Part shown: positions 17,343 through 27,057 of the stretch, piece after piece | How positions within the stretch are numbered: position 1 is the stretch's first letter | How the letters are laid out: each line of letters begins with the position of its first letter | NCBI GenBank assembly: GCA_031556035.1 | Contig: JAVBTT010000021.1 | Coordinates: forward strand, 1-64,000 | DNA from: JAVBTT01 sp031556035 | GTDB taxonomy: Bacteria; Bacillota; Clostridia; Oscillospirales; UBA929 | Direction of reading: 5' to 3' | DNA length: 64,000 nt | Position numbers and translations under genes: made by a program | The notes under the pieces: model-generated | The model's database searches: none | The model's input: the letters and a program-made list of their open reading frames with translations, nothing else | Told to the model about the DNA's origin: nothing

Positions 17343-18638
17343 ATGTCGGAACATACTCCTAGGAATTCGGCGAATCAATCTAAAAAAGAGGCGGTAGCCA
17401 GAGCACCCAGGACGGCATCCGCGCCGGTTGACTCAGGTAGGCATACCGGTGACATAAAGTATGAAAAGAGAAAAAAAGCACACACCGGCTGCCTGACCGG
17501 AGTGCTCTACGTTGTGCTGATTATCGCGGTCTCCTTCGGGCTGGCCGTGTTTGCTTGGACGTGCGCCAACGATGTGCTGGCGCTTGTCAAGGACGAAGCG
17601 GAGGTTAAAATAACCGTCAGGGAGGATTCAACCGTTTCGGAGATTTCCAGGGAGCTCGAGGAAAAGAAAATCATAAACTTCGCTTGGCTGTTTAATCTGT
17701 ACTGCAAGCTCACTGATGTGCAGGTGGGCAACGCGCCCGTCGTCAGCCCAACACCCAAGCCGTCGCCCACGCCTACTCCCAAGCCGGGAACGAGCCCCGC
17801 GCCGTCTCCGAGTCCGAGCCCCGCGAAAAAGTCGCCAAAATATATTAACCCCGGCACATATACGCTCAGCTCAATGGACGATTACCGTGCGCTGGTCTAC
17901 GCGATGAAAAAAGGCTCGGAGCAGGCGGAGGTTGTCAATGGCGTTACGATCAGGGAGGGACTCACCCTCAAGCAGACGCTGGAGATACTTGTGGAAAAGC
18001 GCGTCTCCACAATGGAGGAGCTGCTGGACGCTGTTGAAAACTACGACTTCACAAACGAGTTTGTGAAGGACCTTCCCAAGTCACCGGGCAGGCTGGAGGG
18101 CTATCTCTATCCCGACACCTATGATTTCTTTGTGGACGAGGACCCGCACAAGGCACTGAACAAGCTGCTGAGCAACTTCAGCCGCAAGCTCACCTCCGAT
18201 TTCCGCAAGCGCATTGAGGACATGGACTACTCGATGCAGGAGATCATCATAATCGCGTCGATGATTGAAATGGAATCCCGTGACGACATGGACGACAAGA
18301 AAAATATCGCCTCAGTCATTTACAACAGGCTGGAGAAATGGGAGGTTCCGCTGCTCCAGATCGACGCGACCATCCAGTATTTCCTGCCGGAGCGCGTACC
18401 GAGAGTGCTGAACGAGCATCTTGCCATAGACAATCCGTATAACACCTATATGTATCCGGGACTGCCCCCAGGGCCGATATGCAGCCCGTCGATAGACTCG
18501 ATACGCGCGGCGCTGTACCCCTACAGTACAAAGTACAATTACTATGCCATGACCGACGATGGGACGCACGCGTTTTGCAGTACACTGCCCGAGCTTGAGA
18601 AGATAAAGAAGAATAATCCAAAGACTTACGGGCCTTAA
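17343..18638 (+). CDS. mltG: Endolytic murein transglycosylase MltG (YceG-like)
   Basis: About 431 residues. A hydrophilic cytoplasmic head is followed by one membrane helix (about 48-70), a LysM-like domain (KITVREDSTVSEISRELEEKKI), and a Pro/Ser/Lys-rich linker of about 30 residues (PTPKPSPTPTPKPGTS..). The YceG catalytic domain has GRLEGYLYPDTYDF, ASMIEMES (catalytic Glu), VIYNRLE, LQIDATIQYF and NTYMYPGLPPGPICSP. It cuts nascent glycan strands outside the membrane. ATG 17343 has AAAGG seven bases ahead; 17328 is an alternative. It lies just upstream of alaS. Confidence 0.92.
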   Translation: MSEHTPRNSANQSKKEAVARAPRTASAPVDSGRHTGDIKYEKRKKAHTGCLTGVLYVVLIIAVSFGLAVFAWTCANDVLALVKDEAEVKITVREDSTVSEISRELEEKKIINFAWLFNLYCKLTDVQVGNAPVVSPTPKPSPTPTPKPGTSPAPSPSPSPAKKSPKYINPGTYTLSSMDDYRALVYAMKKGSEQAEVVNGVTIREGLTLKQTLEILVEKRVSTMEELLDAVENYDFTNEFVKDLPKSPGRLEGYLYPDTYDFFVDEDPHKALNKLLSNFSRKLTSDFRKRIEDMDYSMQEIIIIASMIEMESRDDMDDKKNIASVIYNRLEKWEVPLLQIDATIQYFLPERVPRVLNEHLAIDNPYNTYMYPGLPPGPICSPSIDSIRAALYPYSTKYNYYAMTDDGTHAFCSTLPELEKIKKNNPKTYGP

Positions 18639-18696
18639 AAACACATTATATGCAGACCAAAACGGGTCGCCGGGCGGCGGCACCTACAAAAGGAGC

Positions 18697-21333
18697 ATGC
18701 AAATGAAAAAGATGGGTCTCAACCAGATACGCGAGGAATTCCTGAGCTTTTTTGAGAGCAAGGGGCATCTCAGGCAGGAGAGCTTTCCGCTTGTGCCCCA
18801 GGGGGACGCAGGGCTTTTGCTTATAAACTCAGGCATGGCGCCGCTCAAGCCGTATTTTTCGGGCGAGGTGACCCCGCCAAGCAAGCGCATGACAACCTGT
18901 CAGAAATGCGTGCGCACCCCCGACATTGAGCGGGTGGGCAAGACCTCGCGCCACGGCACCTTTTTTGAAATGCTCGGAAATTTCTCGTTCGGGGATTATT
19001 TTAAGCGCGAGGCGGCGGCCTGGGCCTGGGAGTTCTGTATAAATGTGATGGAGCTGCCGGAGGACAGGCTGTATGTGTCCGTGTATCTGGACGATGACGA
19101 GGCCTGGGATATCTGGACTAAGGAGGTCGGGGTGGCCGAGTCGCATATGACAAGGCTAGGCAAGGCCGACAACTTCTGGGAGATCGGCGCGGGGCCGTGC
19201 GGGCCCTGCTCGGAGATATACTTCGACCGGGGCGAGGAGAACGGCTGCGGAAGCCCGGACTGCAGGGTGGGCTGCGACTGCGACCGCTATGTGGAGTTCT
19301 GGAACCTGGTGTTCACCCAGTTCAACAACGACGGAGCGGGGAATTACACGCCGCTGAAGCAAAAGAACATCGATACCGGCATGGGGCTGGAGCGGCTGGC
19401 CTGCATATCGCAGGGGGTGGACAACCTGTTTGAGGTGGACACCGTGAGGCGCATACGGGAGCATGTGTCGGAGATAGCGGGAGTCGCCTACGGAGAGGAC
19501 GACAGAAGGGACGCCTCGCTGAGAATTGTCACAGACCATATACGCTCTACCACAATGCTTGTCTGCGACGGTGTGCTGCCGTCAAACGAGGGCAGGGGAT
19601 ATGTGCTGCGCCGCCTTCTGCGCCGCGCCGCGCGGCACGGGCGGCTTTTGGGTGTGACCGAGCCGTTTTTATATAAGGTGTGCGAGACGGTAATCAGCGA
19701 GAGCGGCGGGGCGTATCCGGAGCTTGCGGAGAAAAAGGCCCATATCGTGCGGGTGATAACCCAGGAGGAGGAGCGCTTCGCGCAGACGATTGACGCGGGA
19801 ATGCGTATGCTGGGGGAGGCGCTGGAGAACGTCAGGGGCGTCCTGATGGGCGAGACGGCGTTTAAGCTTTACGACACCTACGGCTTTCCGGTGGACCTCA
19901 CGGCGGAGATTTTGGAGGAGGCCGGTGTGGGGCTTGACCGTGAGGGCTTTGACAGGCTGATGGAGCTTCAGAAGCGGCGCGCGAGAGAGGCCCGCAAGGC
20001 CATGGGGGATCTGGGCTGGACGGCGCTGGAGCTGGGGCTCGACCGCGATATCAAAACAGAGTTTGTCGGCTACAATGAGACGGTCTGCGCCGCCAAAATA
20101 TTGTCGGTTCTTGTGGACGGCCAGGTGACCGGAAGCATGGAAGAGGGACAGGAGGGTGTCATTGTTCTTGACAGAACGCCTTTTTACGCCGAAAGCGGCG
20201 GCCAAACGGCGGATTGCGGCGTAATCTCCTCCGATATGGGGAGCTTTGCCGTCTCCGATGTTCAAAAGAGCAAGGACGGCAAATACCTGCATATAGGCAG
20301 GGCGGAATCCGGAGCGCTTTCCAAGGGCGACAGCGTGGAGTCGGCGATTGACGGCGCGCGCCGGGCCGCGATAATGAGGGCGCACACAGCTACGCACCTG
20401 CTGCAGAAGGCTCTGCGAAACGTGCTGGGCGAGCATGTGACCCAGGCGGGGTCGTACGTGGAGCCGGACAGGCTCAGGCTGGACTTTACGCACTATGTCG
20501 CGCTGACTCCGGAGGAGATCGAGCGCGTCAACACCGAGGTGAACGAGGCTATACTCAGGGGTCTGCCCGTAACCGCTTCTGAAATGCCGCTGGACGAGGC
20601 CAAGGCCATTGGGGCCATGGCGCTGTTTTCCGAGAAATACGGGAGCACAGTCAGGGTTGTCAGAGCGGGGGATTACTCTATAGAGCTATGCGGCGGAACG
20701 CATCTGGACAATACTGCCAAGACCGGATCGCTTTTCTTTCGCTCCGAGTCCTCGGTGGCGGCTGGCGTCAGGCGCATAGAGGCGTGGGTCGGCATGGGCG
20801 TCGTGGAGCTGATGAACTCCAACGCCCGCGTCATGCAGGAGGCGTCGGGCCTGCTCAACACCTCCCCCGGCGAGCTGCTGCAAAACCTGAAAAATACGCT
20901 GGGCGAGCTGAAAAATCTCAACAGAACCCTATCTAAGTTCAAGCAGGCCCGCTCGAACGATATAGCGGAGCATATGCTTGTTTCGGCAAAGCAGGTCGCC
21001 GGGCTCAACGTGGTCACAGGCGTCAGGAACGATGTCGACGCGGAGCAGCTGCGTGCCATGGGGGATTTCATGCGCGACAGGAATCCTTGTATCGTCGCGG
21101 TCATGGCCTCGGTCGCCGATGAAAAGATAACGTTTTTTGCCGTGTGCGGGGCGAACGCCGTATCCAGGGGGATAAAGGCGGGCGATATTATACGCATGGT
21201 CTCCAAGGCCTGCGGTGGCAGCGGGGGCGGCAAGCCCGAGAGCGCGATGGGCGGCGGCAGGGACGTATTGAAGCTGGACGACGCCCTTGCGATGCTGGAC
21301 GATTACGTATCTGAAAACGCGAAGGAGGCCTGA
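18697..21333 (+). CDS. alaS: Alanyl-tRNA synthetase
   Basis: An 878-residue class II synthetase that charges tRNA-Ala. It has FFESKGH and the NSGMAPLKPYF start of the catalytic core. The editing-domain zinc ligands are HTATHLL and CGGTHLDNT. The C-Ala domain contains GGSGGGKPESAMGGG. It begins at ATG 18697 or the neighbouring ATG 18703, with AAAAGGAGC upstream. No T-box leader is seen in the 58-base gap after mltG. It is followed directly by a HIT gene, probably in one operon. Confidence 0.98.
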   Translation: MQMKKMGLNQIREEFLSFFESKGHLRQESFPLVPQGDAGLLLINSGMAPLKPYFSGEVTPPSKRMTTCQKCVRTPDIERVGKTSRHGTFFEMLGNFSFGDYFKREAAAWAWEFCINVMELPEDRLYVSVYLDDDEAWDIWTKEVGVAESHMTRLGKADNFWEIGAGPCGPCSEIYFDRGEENGCGSPDCRVGCDCDRYVEFWNLVFTQFNNDGAGNYTPLKQKNIDTGMGLERLACISQGVDNLFEVDTVRRIREHVSEIAGVAYGEDDRRDASLRIVTDHIRSTTMLVCDGVLPSNEGRGYVLRRLLRRAARHGRLLGVTEPFLYKVCETVISESGGAYPELAEKKAHIVRVITQEEERFAQTIDAGMRMLGEALENVRGVLMGETAFKLYDTYGFPVDLTAEILEEAGVGLDREGFDRLMELQKRRAREARKAMGDLGWTALELGLDRDIKTEFVGYNETVCAAKILSVLVDGQVTGSMEEGQEGVIVLDRTPFYAESGGQTADCGVISSDMGSFAVSDVQKSKDGKYLHIGRAESGALSKGDSVESAIDGARRAAIMRAHTATHLLQKALRNVLGEHVTQAGSYVEPDRLRLDFTHYVALTPEEIERVNTEVNEAILRGLPVTASEMPLDEAKAIGAMALFSEKYGSTVRVVRAGDYSIELCGGTHLDNTAKTGSLFFRSESSVAAGVRRIEAWVGMGVVELMNSNARVMQEASGLLNTSPGELLQNLKNTLGELKNLNRTLSKFKQARSNDIAEHMLVSAKQVAGLNVVTGVRNDVDAEQLRAMGDFMRDRNPCIVAVMASVADEKITFFAVCGANAVSRGIKAGDIIRMVSKACGGSGGGKPESAMGGGRDVLKLDDALAMLDDYVSENAKEA

Positions 21334-21335
21334 GG

Positions 21336-21665
21336 ATGGACTGCCTGTTCTGCGGTATTATTTCCGGGGAAATCCCCTCAAAGAAGGTGTATGAGGACGA
21401 GCTGTGCCTCGCTTTTGAGGACATAAGCCCGGTCGCTCCCTTTCATGTGCTTGTGATACCTAAAAAGCACATTGCGAGCGCCGCCGAGGTGACGGGGGAG
21501 GATGAGGCGCTTATCGGGCATATCTTCGCCGTGATAGCAAAAATAACTGAGGGATGCAGCGGCTTCCGGGTTGTTACAAACTCCGGCAGGGAGGCGGGGC
21601 AGAGCGTGGAGCATCTGCACTTCCATGTGATTTCCGGGCGCAAGCTGGCCCTTCAGATGGGCTGA
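21336..21665 (+). CDS. HIT family purine nucleotide hydrolase (HinT-like)
   Basis: A 109-residue histidine-triad protein. CLFCGIISGEIPSKKVYEDE opens the fold, and the triad is EHLHFHVISGR near the end. HinT relatives hydrolyse adenosine phosphoramidates such as aminoacyl-adenylates. Placement two bases after alaS fits a role clearing aminoacyl-AMP, though that is inference. Confidence 0.93.
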   Translation: MDCLFCGIISGEIPSKKVYEDELCLAFEDISPVAPFHVLVIPKKHIASAAEVTGEDEALIGHIFAVIAKITEGCSGFRVVTNSGREAGQSVEHLHFHVISGRKLALQMG

Positions 21666-21666
21666 T

Positions 21667-23712
21667 GTGAATATTACGAAAAACAGGCGGGCGCGGGGGC
21701 TGCTTACGGCGCTCCTGTGCCTGCTTGTCTATTTTGCCTGGCGCGCCGCCTATACCCGCCTGTTCCTGGATGAGGCATTCTCATATGTTGGCTATTCGCT
21801 CAACGCCGAGCTCACGGTGGAGAGCTTCAGCAAGCCGTCCGTCTACGGACTTTCAGCGGTTGTGAGGGTTAAGGGCGTCAAAGCAGTGTTTTACTATGAT
21901 TCGCTTGAAATGCTGAAGCCCGGAGATAAGGTAACCGCCCATATTAAAATTGAAGCGGCTAAGGATTACTACAGTGGAGTGCATCTTGCCGCGTCCGACA
22001 GCGGAACGGGCATGAAGGTTCACCGAGCGGACAGGCCCCCGCTGAGGTATCTCCCCGTGTATTGGGCCGAAAGCATACGTTCCGGGATCAACTCAATACT
22101 CCCCGAGGAGCCTGCTGCGCTGCTGCGCGGTATTTTGACGGGGGATAAGACGGGCTTCTCACAGTCGCTCTCCTCAGATTTGTCTGCTGCGGGGATGTCC
22201 CATGTAGCGGCTGTGTCCGGTCTTCATGTCAGTATGCTGCTGGGGTTTATTGTATTGATATTCGGGAACAGGCGGACTGCGGCGTGGATTGGGGTGCCCT
22301 TGATCTGGCTGTTTGTCGCGGTGACTGGCTTTTCCCCTTCGGCGGTGCGCGCCGGGATTATGATAACTATGACACTTGTCGCGCCGTTTCTGGGCCGCGA
22401 GTACAGCGCTGTTACGGCGCTGCTAGCCGCGCTGTTTGTGCTTCTGCTGATCGACCCGTATTCGGTAAGCGATATCGGATTGCAGCTCTCCTTTCTGTCG
22501 ACGCTCGGAATTATACTGTTTTCCGGAAAGCTGCGGACGTGGATAACAGGGGTTCTGCCGGGCAAAATCCCGCTCCCGGTGAGCCGGATGCTGTCGTCGA
22601 CGCTGGCGGCATCGCTGTCCGCGCTGGTGTTTACAACTCCGGTGATCGCCTACCGATTCGGCTCGGTGTCTGTCATAGCTCCGCTTGCCAACCTTCTCCT
22701 GCTCTGGATGGTGAACCTGATTTTTATCACCGGGGCGCTTGCGGTGCTTATCTCTTATATATGGTGGCCCGCCGCCTATTTCGCCGGATATTTGCCGCGC
22801 TTACTTCTCTGGGCGTTCAGAGGGGGGATTGGGGTGCTTGCCAAAATCCCTTTCGCCAGAATATTCACGACCCGTCCCATCCTGGTGGCCTGGCTGGTGT
22901 TTGTGTACGGCATGATATTGCTCATGGCCTTCGGGCTTCCGAGGCGCAGGGGAATCGCCATAACTCTGGCAATGCTTGTCGTCTGCGCGGCGCTGGACAT
23001 GGTTCACTCCTCCCTGTTCTCGCTTGAGATCGCGGTGCTCAACGTGGGGCAGGGGGAATGCGTAGTGATACGCTCGGGAGGAAAGACGGCGGTGGTGGAC
23101 TGCGGAGGCAACCTGGGCAACGCCGGCAATATCGCGGCGGATTATCTTGAGAGCGTGGGAGTGCGAAGGGTGGACGCGCTGATACTGACCCACCTGGACG
23201 GCGACCATTTCAACGGAACACAGACCCTGAGGGACAGGGTTAAAGTCAGGGAAACATATATATCGGGATATCAGGATGTAAACGAATCTGACTTTACATA
23301 CGTGCCGGTGCTCTTGGAATTGACGCTTGAGCTCGGGGAGGCCAGGCTGATATTGGTGCCGTCACGGTGGAGCGGCGACGGCGGCGAAAACGAGAAGTGC
23401 ATGTCGGTGATTTGTATACGTGATCAGTTTTCATTTGTCACCACCGGGGATTTGAGCGCGTCCGCCGAGCGCTGGCTCACAAGGCGCATAGATCTCCCGT
23501 CCGGCGGGATACTCATGGCGGGGCATCACGGCTCTGCGGGCTCATCCTCGGATGAATTTCTTGGCGCTCTGAAGCCGCAGGCGGCTGTCGTTTCAGTCGG
23601 AAAAAACTCCTTCGGGCATCCGGATACCAAGACGCTTAAAAAACTTGAGGCGTCCGGCTGCCAGATATACAGGACGGATTTGGACGGACATGTTATAATA
23701 AAGGTTCCGTGA
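21667..23712 (+). CDS. comEC: ComEC/Rec2 competence DNA-uptake channel protein
   Basis: A 681-residue GTG-started integral membrane protein. An N-terminal DUF4131-like region is followed by the ComEC membrane domain (about 150-440) with GILTGDKTGFS and HVAAVSGLHVSMLLG. A metallo-beta-lactamase-like domain follows (about 455-680) with LNVGQGECVVI, LTHLDGDHFNG and GHHGSAGSSS. It would carry single-stranded DNA across the membrane, the extracellular domain degrading the other strand. Next to holA, as in many Firmicutes. No comEA is seen nearby. Confidence 0.93.
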   Translation: MNITKNRRARGLLTALLCLLVYFAWRAAYTRLFLDEAFSYVGYSLNAELTVESFSKPSVYGLSAVVRVKGVKAVFYYDSLEMLKPGDKVTAHIKIEAAKDYYSGVHLAASDSGTGMKVHRADRPPLRYLPVYWAESIRSGINSILPEEPAALLRGILTGDKTGFSQSLSSDLSAAGMSHVAAVSGLHVSMLLGFIVLIFGNRRTAAWIGVPLIWLFVAVTGFSPSAVRAGIMITMTLVAPFLGREYSAVTALLAALFVLLLIDPYSVSDIGLQLSFLSTLGIILFSGKLRTWITGVLPGKIPLPVSRMLSSTLAASLSALVFTTPVIAYRFGSVSVIAPLANLLLLWMVNLIFITGALAVLISYIWWPAAYFAGYLPRLLLWAFRGGIGVLAKIPFARIFTTRPILVAWLVFVYGMILLMAFGLPRRRGIAITLAMLVVCAALDMVHSSLFSLEIAVLNVGQGECVVIRSGGKTAVVDCGGNLGNAGNIAADYLESVGVRRVDALILTHLDGDHFNGTQTLRDRVKVRETYISGYQDVNESDFTYVPVLLELTLELGEARLILVPSRWSGDGGENEKCMSVICIRDQFSFVTTGDLSASAERWLTRRIDLPSGGILMAGHHGSAGSSSDEFLGALKPQAAVVSVGKNSFGHPDTKTLKKLEASGCQIYRTDLDGHVIIKVP

Positions 23713-23724
23713 GGTGATTGGTAA

Positions 23725-24741
23725 ATGGGCGGGTATTCCGCGATAGATGCGCTTAAAAAGCAGCTTGCCTCGGGAGAGGTAGGCACGCTTTATGTTTTTT
23801 ACGGCCCGGAACAGTACCTACTGGAGCACTATTTGAAAGAGCTGCAAAAAAAGCTTGTTCCGGAGGGGATGGAGGCCTTTAACATTGACAGGCTCGACGG
23901 GGGCTCTGTAAGCCCGAGCGAGCTGAGGGACGCGGTGGAGTGCGTCCCTATGCTGTGCGACAAACGGCTTGTGATTGTCACCGACTACGACTTGTTTAAG
24001 CAGAACGCGGATACTAGAAAGCGGCTGGAGGAGCTGCTGGCCGGCATACCGGACTCCTGCTGCCTTGTCTTTGTATATGACACTCTGGAATACAAGAGGG
24101 ACAAGAGGCAGAAGCTGGGCGAGCTGATAGGGGGGTGCGCACTTGAGGTCGAGTTCATGCTTCAGGAAGAGGCGCAGCTCGTCAAATGGATACGAAGGCG
24201 CTTCGGCGCGCATGGAAAAGACATAAGTCCGGCGGATGCGCAGTATATGCTCTTTCTGTGCGGCGCTAAAATGCACATGCTTGGCCAGGAAGTCGAGAAG
24301 CTGGCAGCTTACACAAAAGGTGGGGTTATAACCAAACCTGACTTAGACACTGTGGTTGTGCCGGTTCTGGAAGCGAGGGTTTTCGCGATGTGCTCCGCGC
24401 TTGCCGATGGAAAGTCCGGGAAAGCGGTTTTAATTCTTCAGGAGCTTATGGCTATGCGAGAGGAGCCGGTGGCGATACTGGGGGCGCTGTCCTGGCAGCT
24501 CAGGGGAATATACGCGGCGAGGCTGGTTGCGGACAGGAGACTTGGCGTAAAGGACTATATTGACCTCACGGGGAGCCGCAGCCAGTACCAGGCGGGGGAA
24601 ATGCTGAGGGCGGCGAGAAGGCATACACTTGAGTGGTGCCGCAGTGCGGCGGAGCTGTGCCTTGAAACGGACAGGCTGCTCAAGGGGCAGAGCCGCAGCC
24701 GTGACCGCGAGCTTGAGCTTCTGCTGGCAAGGCTGGTGTGA
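23725..24741 (+). CDS. holA: DNA polymerase III subunit delta
   Basis: A 338-residue clamp-loader subunit. The N-terminal domain starts with YVFYGPEQYLLEHYLKEL, a degenerate P-loop-like start typical of HolA. EVEKLAAYTKGG in the middle and the RSRDRELELLLARLV end match the family. Gap to comEC is 12 bases. Confidence 0.9.
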   Translation: MGGYSAIDALKKQLASGEVGTLYVFYGPEQYLLEHYLKELQKKLVPEGMEAFNIDRLDGGSVSPSELRDAVECVPMLCDKRLVIVTDYDLFKQNADTRKRLEELLAGIPDSCCLVFVYDTLEYKRDKRQKLGELIGGCALEVEFMLQEEAQLVKWIRRRFGAHGKDISPADAQYMLFLCGAKMHMLGQEVEKLAAYTKGGVITKPDLDTVVVPVLEARVFAMCSALADGKSGKAVLILQELMAMREEPVAILGALSWQLRGIYAARLVADRRLGVKDYIDLTGSRSQYQAGEMLRAARRHTLEWCRSAAELCLETDRLLKGQSRSRDRELELLLARLV

Positions 24742-24745
24742 GAGC

Positions 24746-25378
24746 ATGATAAAAATAAATGAGGTAATCGTTGTAGAGGGAGTCTACGATAAAAACGCGC
24801 TCAGGCAGGTTGTGGACGCTACCGTGATCGACATCGGAGGGTTTGGGATATTCAAAAACAGCGAGCTCCGCGAGCTACTGCGGAGATTAGCGCAAGAACG
24901 CGGCGTCATTATCCTGACGGACAGTGACGCCGCGGGCTTTGTGATTAGAAATCACCTGAAAGGCGCACTGCCCCCGGACAGGGTGAAGCACGCGTATATA
25001 CCCGATGTGTACGGCAAGGAGCGGCGAAAGGCGAAGGCGGGCAGGGAGGGCAAGCTGGGAGTAGAGGGCATGCCGCCGGACATTCTGCTGGGGGCGCTTG
25101 TTAGGGCCGGGGCCGCGATGGGCGAGAGCGACGGCTCATCCGCGCCCACCTCCGCGGATTTTTACGAGTGGGGTCTTTCGGGCGGGGAGGACAGCTCCGC
25201 CAGGCGCGACGAACTCAAGGCGCGCCTTGGCCTGCCGTCAAGGCTGTCCTCAAGAGCGTTTTTTGGTGTGCTTGCCGCCCTGTATGGCAGGGAGGAACTG
25301 GATAAAATTGTAAACATAAACAGACAAAGCTTGCCGCTAATGGTGAGCCCTGAATCAGAGCAAAATAACAAAACATAG
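24746..25378 (+). CDS. rnmV: Ribonuclease M5 (Toprim)
   Basis: About 210 residues. It matures 5S rRNA in Gram-positive bacteria. The Toprim domain covers residues 5-100 with IVVEGVYDKNAL (catalytic Glu), IDIGGFGIF and ILTDSDAAG (DxD), and the C-terminal part has GVEGMPPDILLGAL. The start at 24746 lies just after the holA stop. Usually the gene sits beside ksgA, which is not in this window. Confidence 0.88.
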   Translation: MIKINEVIVVEGVYDKNALRQVVDATVIDIGGFGIFKNSELRELLRRLAQERGVIILTDSDAAGFVIRNHLKGALPPDRVKHAYIPDVYGKERRKAKAGREGKLGVEGMPPDILLGALVRAGAAMGESDGSSAPTSADFYEWGLSGGEDSSARRDELKARLGLPSRLSSRAFFGVLAALYGREELDKIVNINRQSLPLMVSPESEQNNKT

Positions 25379-25436
25379 CACTATACCGCTTGTTCCTATC
25401 CCGGTGCGCTGTTTGCGCCTCCTTTATTATTTTTCT

Positions 25437-26234
25437 CTAATGTCTCAGGTCGCGTTTTCCATATACCCTGTATGAAAAAAACCCGGTCGTCGAGATTAAA
25501 GCGGCGGAAATAAACAGATATAAGGGAATAAGCCCGCTTTCCATCACCCCCGCCGCATGAAAATACCTGAAGGGAGACAGAAAATTTAGATAGTCAACCT
25601 CTCCGGACATCTCAATCAACACCGACACGAAATATGTTATTATCACAGAGCACGCCGCCAGCTGGCCGGAGCGCCCATGGTCACGCGACAGGGACGCGAA
25701 CAGCAGACCGGCGAATAAGAACACAAGCTGAGTCACAAGCATCCCCAGCATAGTCAGGTGTATGTCGCGAGCCAGCCCTTTGTCCTCAACCTGCGGCAGC
25801 ATGGTGGCGAGGCTCGTACCCCACGCGACCACTGCTACGCACAGCACGTTGACAACCCCCGCCAGAGCCTTGCCTGACACTGCGGAGGCCCGGCTGAGCG
25901 GCAGTGTGAACAAAAAATCCGCAGTCTTGTCCCGTTCCTCCCTGGATATTAACGACGCCCCGAGAAGCGCGGCGTGCAGAAATGCTATAAGGCTCAGCCA
26001 CAGGAACATGCAGGCGTAATAACCCTCCGGGGTCTCCAGAGGGAGCGCACCCATGCCGAACATCACCCGCACCATACGCGGCATGAAAGCGAAAATCGCG
26101 TTCAGCGAGCCCTTGGCGCTGACTATACCGCCGTATTCATAAAAGCCAATGGCGCAAAGCGCCAGCATCCCCAGCGACCAGAACAGAAGGCTTTTCGCGT
26201 TTGCCTTCAGCTCGCGCTTAAAAACCCGTATCAT
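25437..26234 (-). CDS. ABC-2 type transporter permease
   Basis: A membrane subunit of about 265 residues with six predicted helices. Its start MIRVFKRELKANAKSLLFW is typical of ABC-2 permeases. REERDKTADFLFTLPLSR is the coupling loop seen in this subgroup, including the NatB/bacitracin-type exporters. The minus-strand ATG at 26234 has GGGGGAG ahead; a longer in-frame start reads into the upstream gene's end. It forms a three-gene operon with the next permease and the ATPase. Confidence 0.85.
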   Translation of the reverse strand: MIRVFKRELKANAKSLLFWSLGMLALCAIGFYEYGGIVSAKGSLNAIFAFMPRMVRVMFGMGALPLETPEGYYACMFLWLSLIAFLHAALLGASLISREERDKTADFLFTLPLSRASAVSGKALAGVVNVLCVAVVAWGTSLATMLPQVEDKGLARDIHLTMLGMLVTQLVFLFAGLLFASLSRDHGRSGQLAACSVIITYFVSVLIEMSGEVDYLNFLSPFRYFHAAGVMESGLIPLYLFISAALISTTGFFSYRVYGKRDLRH

Positions 26235-26248
26235 TTGCGCTCCCCCTT

Positions 26249-27046
26249 TCAGACTGCCTTGACGTCCCGCCTTGTATAGGCGAGGTACGCGCACAACGTC
26301 AGCGCCGGCGGGATTAGCAGGCTCATGATAAGGTATCGGGGCTCGTAGGCGTTGTTAAGCATGATGTAGTTGTTGTCGAAATACTTAAGCGGCGAGATGT
26401 GGCGCAGGGCTTCGCTGCCTGTAATTCCCGAGATCATGCCGAGCAAAAAGAATCCCATCGAAACGCCCATCGAAACCGTTATCACCGACTTTATCTTTGG
26501 GGCAACGGCTCCTATGAATATCCCAATCGCGAAGAATATGAGCTGGACGAGGCTGAAGGTCAGGCTAATAAGTACAAAGGGCTTTATAGATATTTCGATG
26601 CCGCTCAGAACAAGCATTGAGACCGAGGATACGGTGTAGAAGACAAGCTGCGTCACGGCCAGGCGCGTCAGCGCCGCCAAAAGCTTTGAAAAAAAGATGC
26701 TCGAGCGGCTCCTTGGCTTTGTCAGCAGGAAATCCGCCATTCTCATGTTTCTCTCTTTGGATATAACCGCCATACCGGAGCTGACCGCCTGTATCGCGGC
26801 TATCAGTGTCAAAAAGGTGAAGAGAAATCCGTAAAAGCCCAGCGCCCCGAACAGCAGATCCGGATTGAGCCCCATCGCCTTGAGCACATCTTCCCCGAGT
26901 CCGGACGTAAACTCCCTGAGAGCGTCCCCCTCCTCGACAAACGCGCTCATAAAGGGCATGTATATCATCAGAAAAACACATACTCCGATGCACCAGCCGA
27001 GCAGCCCGCGGCGGCCCTGTCTCAGCTCCTGCCTGAAAACGTTCAT
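26249..27046 (-). CDS. ABC-2 type transporter permease
   Basis: A 265-residue partner permease. MNVFRQELRQGRRGLLGW begins it, and KERNMRMADFLLTKPRSRSS is a coupling loop parallel to the one in the other permease. The two permeases together suggest a heterodimeric channel with one shared ATPase. Gap to the ATPase is 11 bases. The exported substrate is unknown. Confidence 0.85.
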   Translation of the reverse strand: MNVFRQELRQGRRGLLGWCIGVCVFLMIYMPFMSAFVEEGDALREFTSGLGEDVLKAMGLNPDLLFGALGFYGFLFTFLTLIAAIQAVSSGMAVISKERNMRMADFLLTKPRSRSSIFFSKLLAALTRLAVTQLVFYTVSSVSMLVLSGIEISIKPFVLISLTFSLVQLIFFAIGIFIGAVAPKIKSVITVSMGVSMGFFLLGMISGITGSEALRHISPLKYFDNNYIMLNNAYEPRYLIMSLLIPPALTLCAYLAYTRRDVKAV

Positions 27047-27057
27047 ACGGTCGCCCC

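Noticed and set aside
18639..18696. T-box leaders before alaS, pheS or leuA
   Set aside because: No AGGGTGG..ACCGCG antiterminator element and the gaps are too short.
19669..20493. Long antisense frames under alaS, glmS, dxs and others
   Set aside because: Typical shadows of GC-rich genes; Arg/His/Leu-rich with no domain signature.
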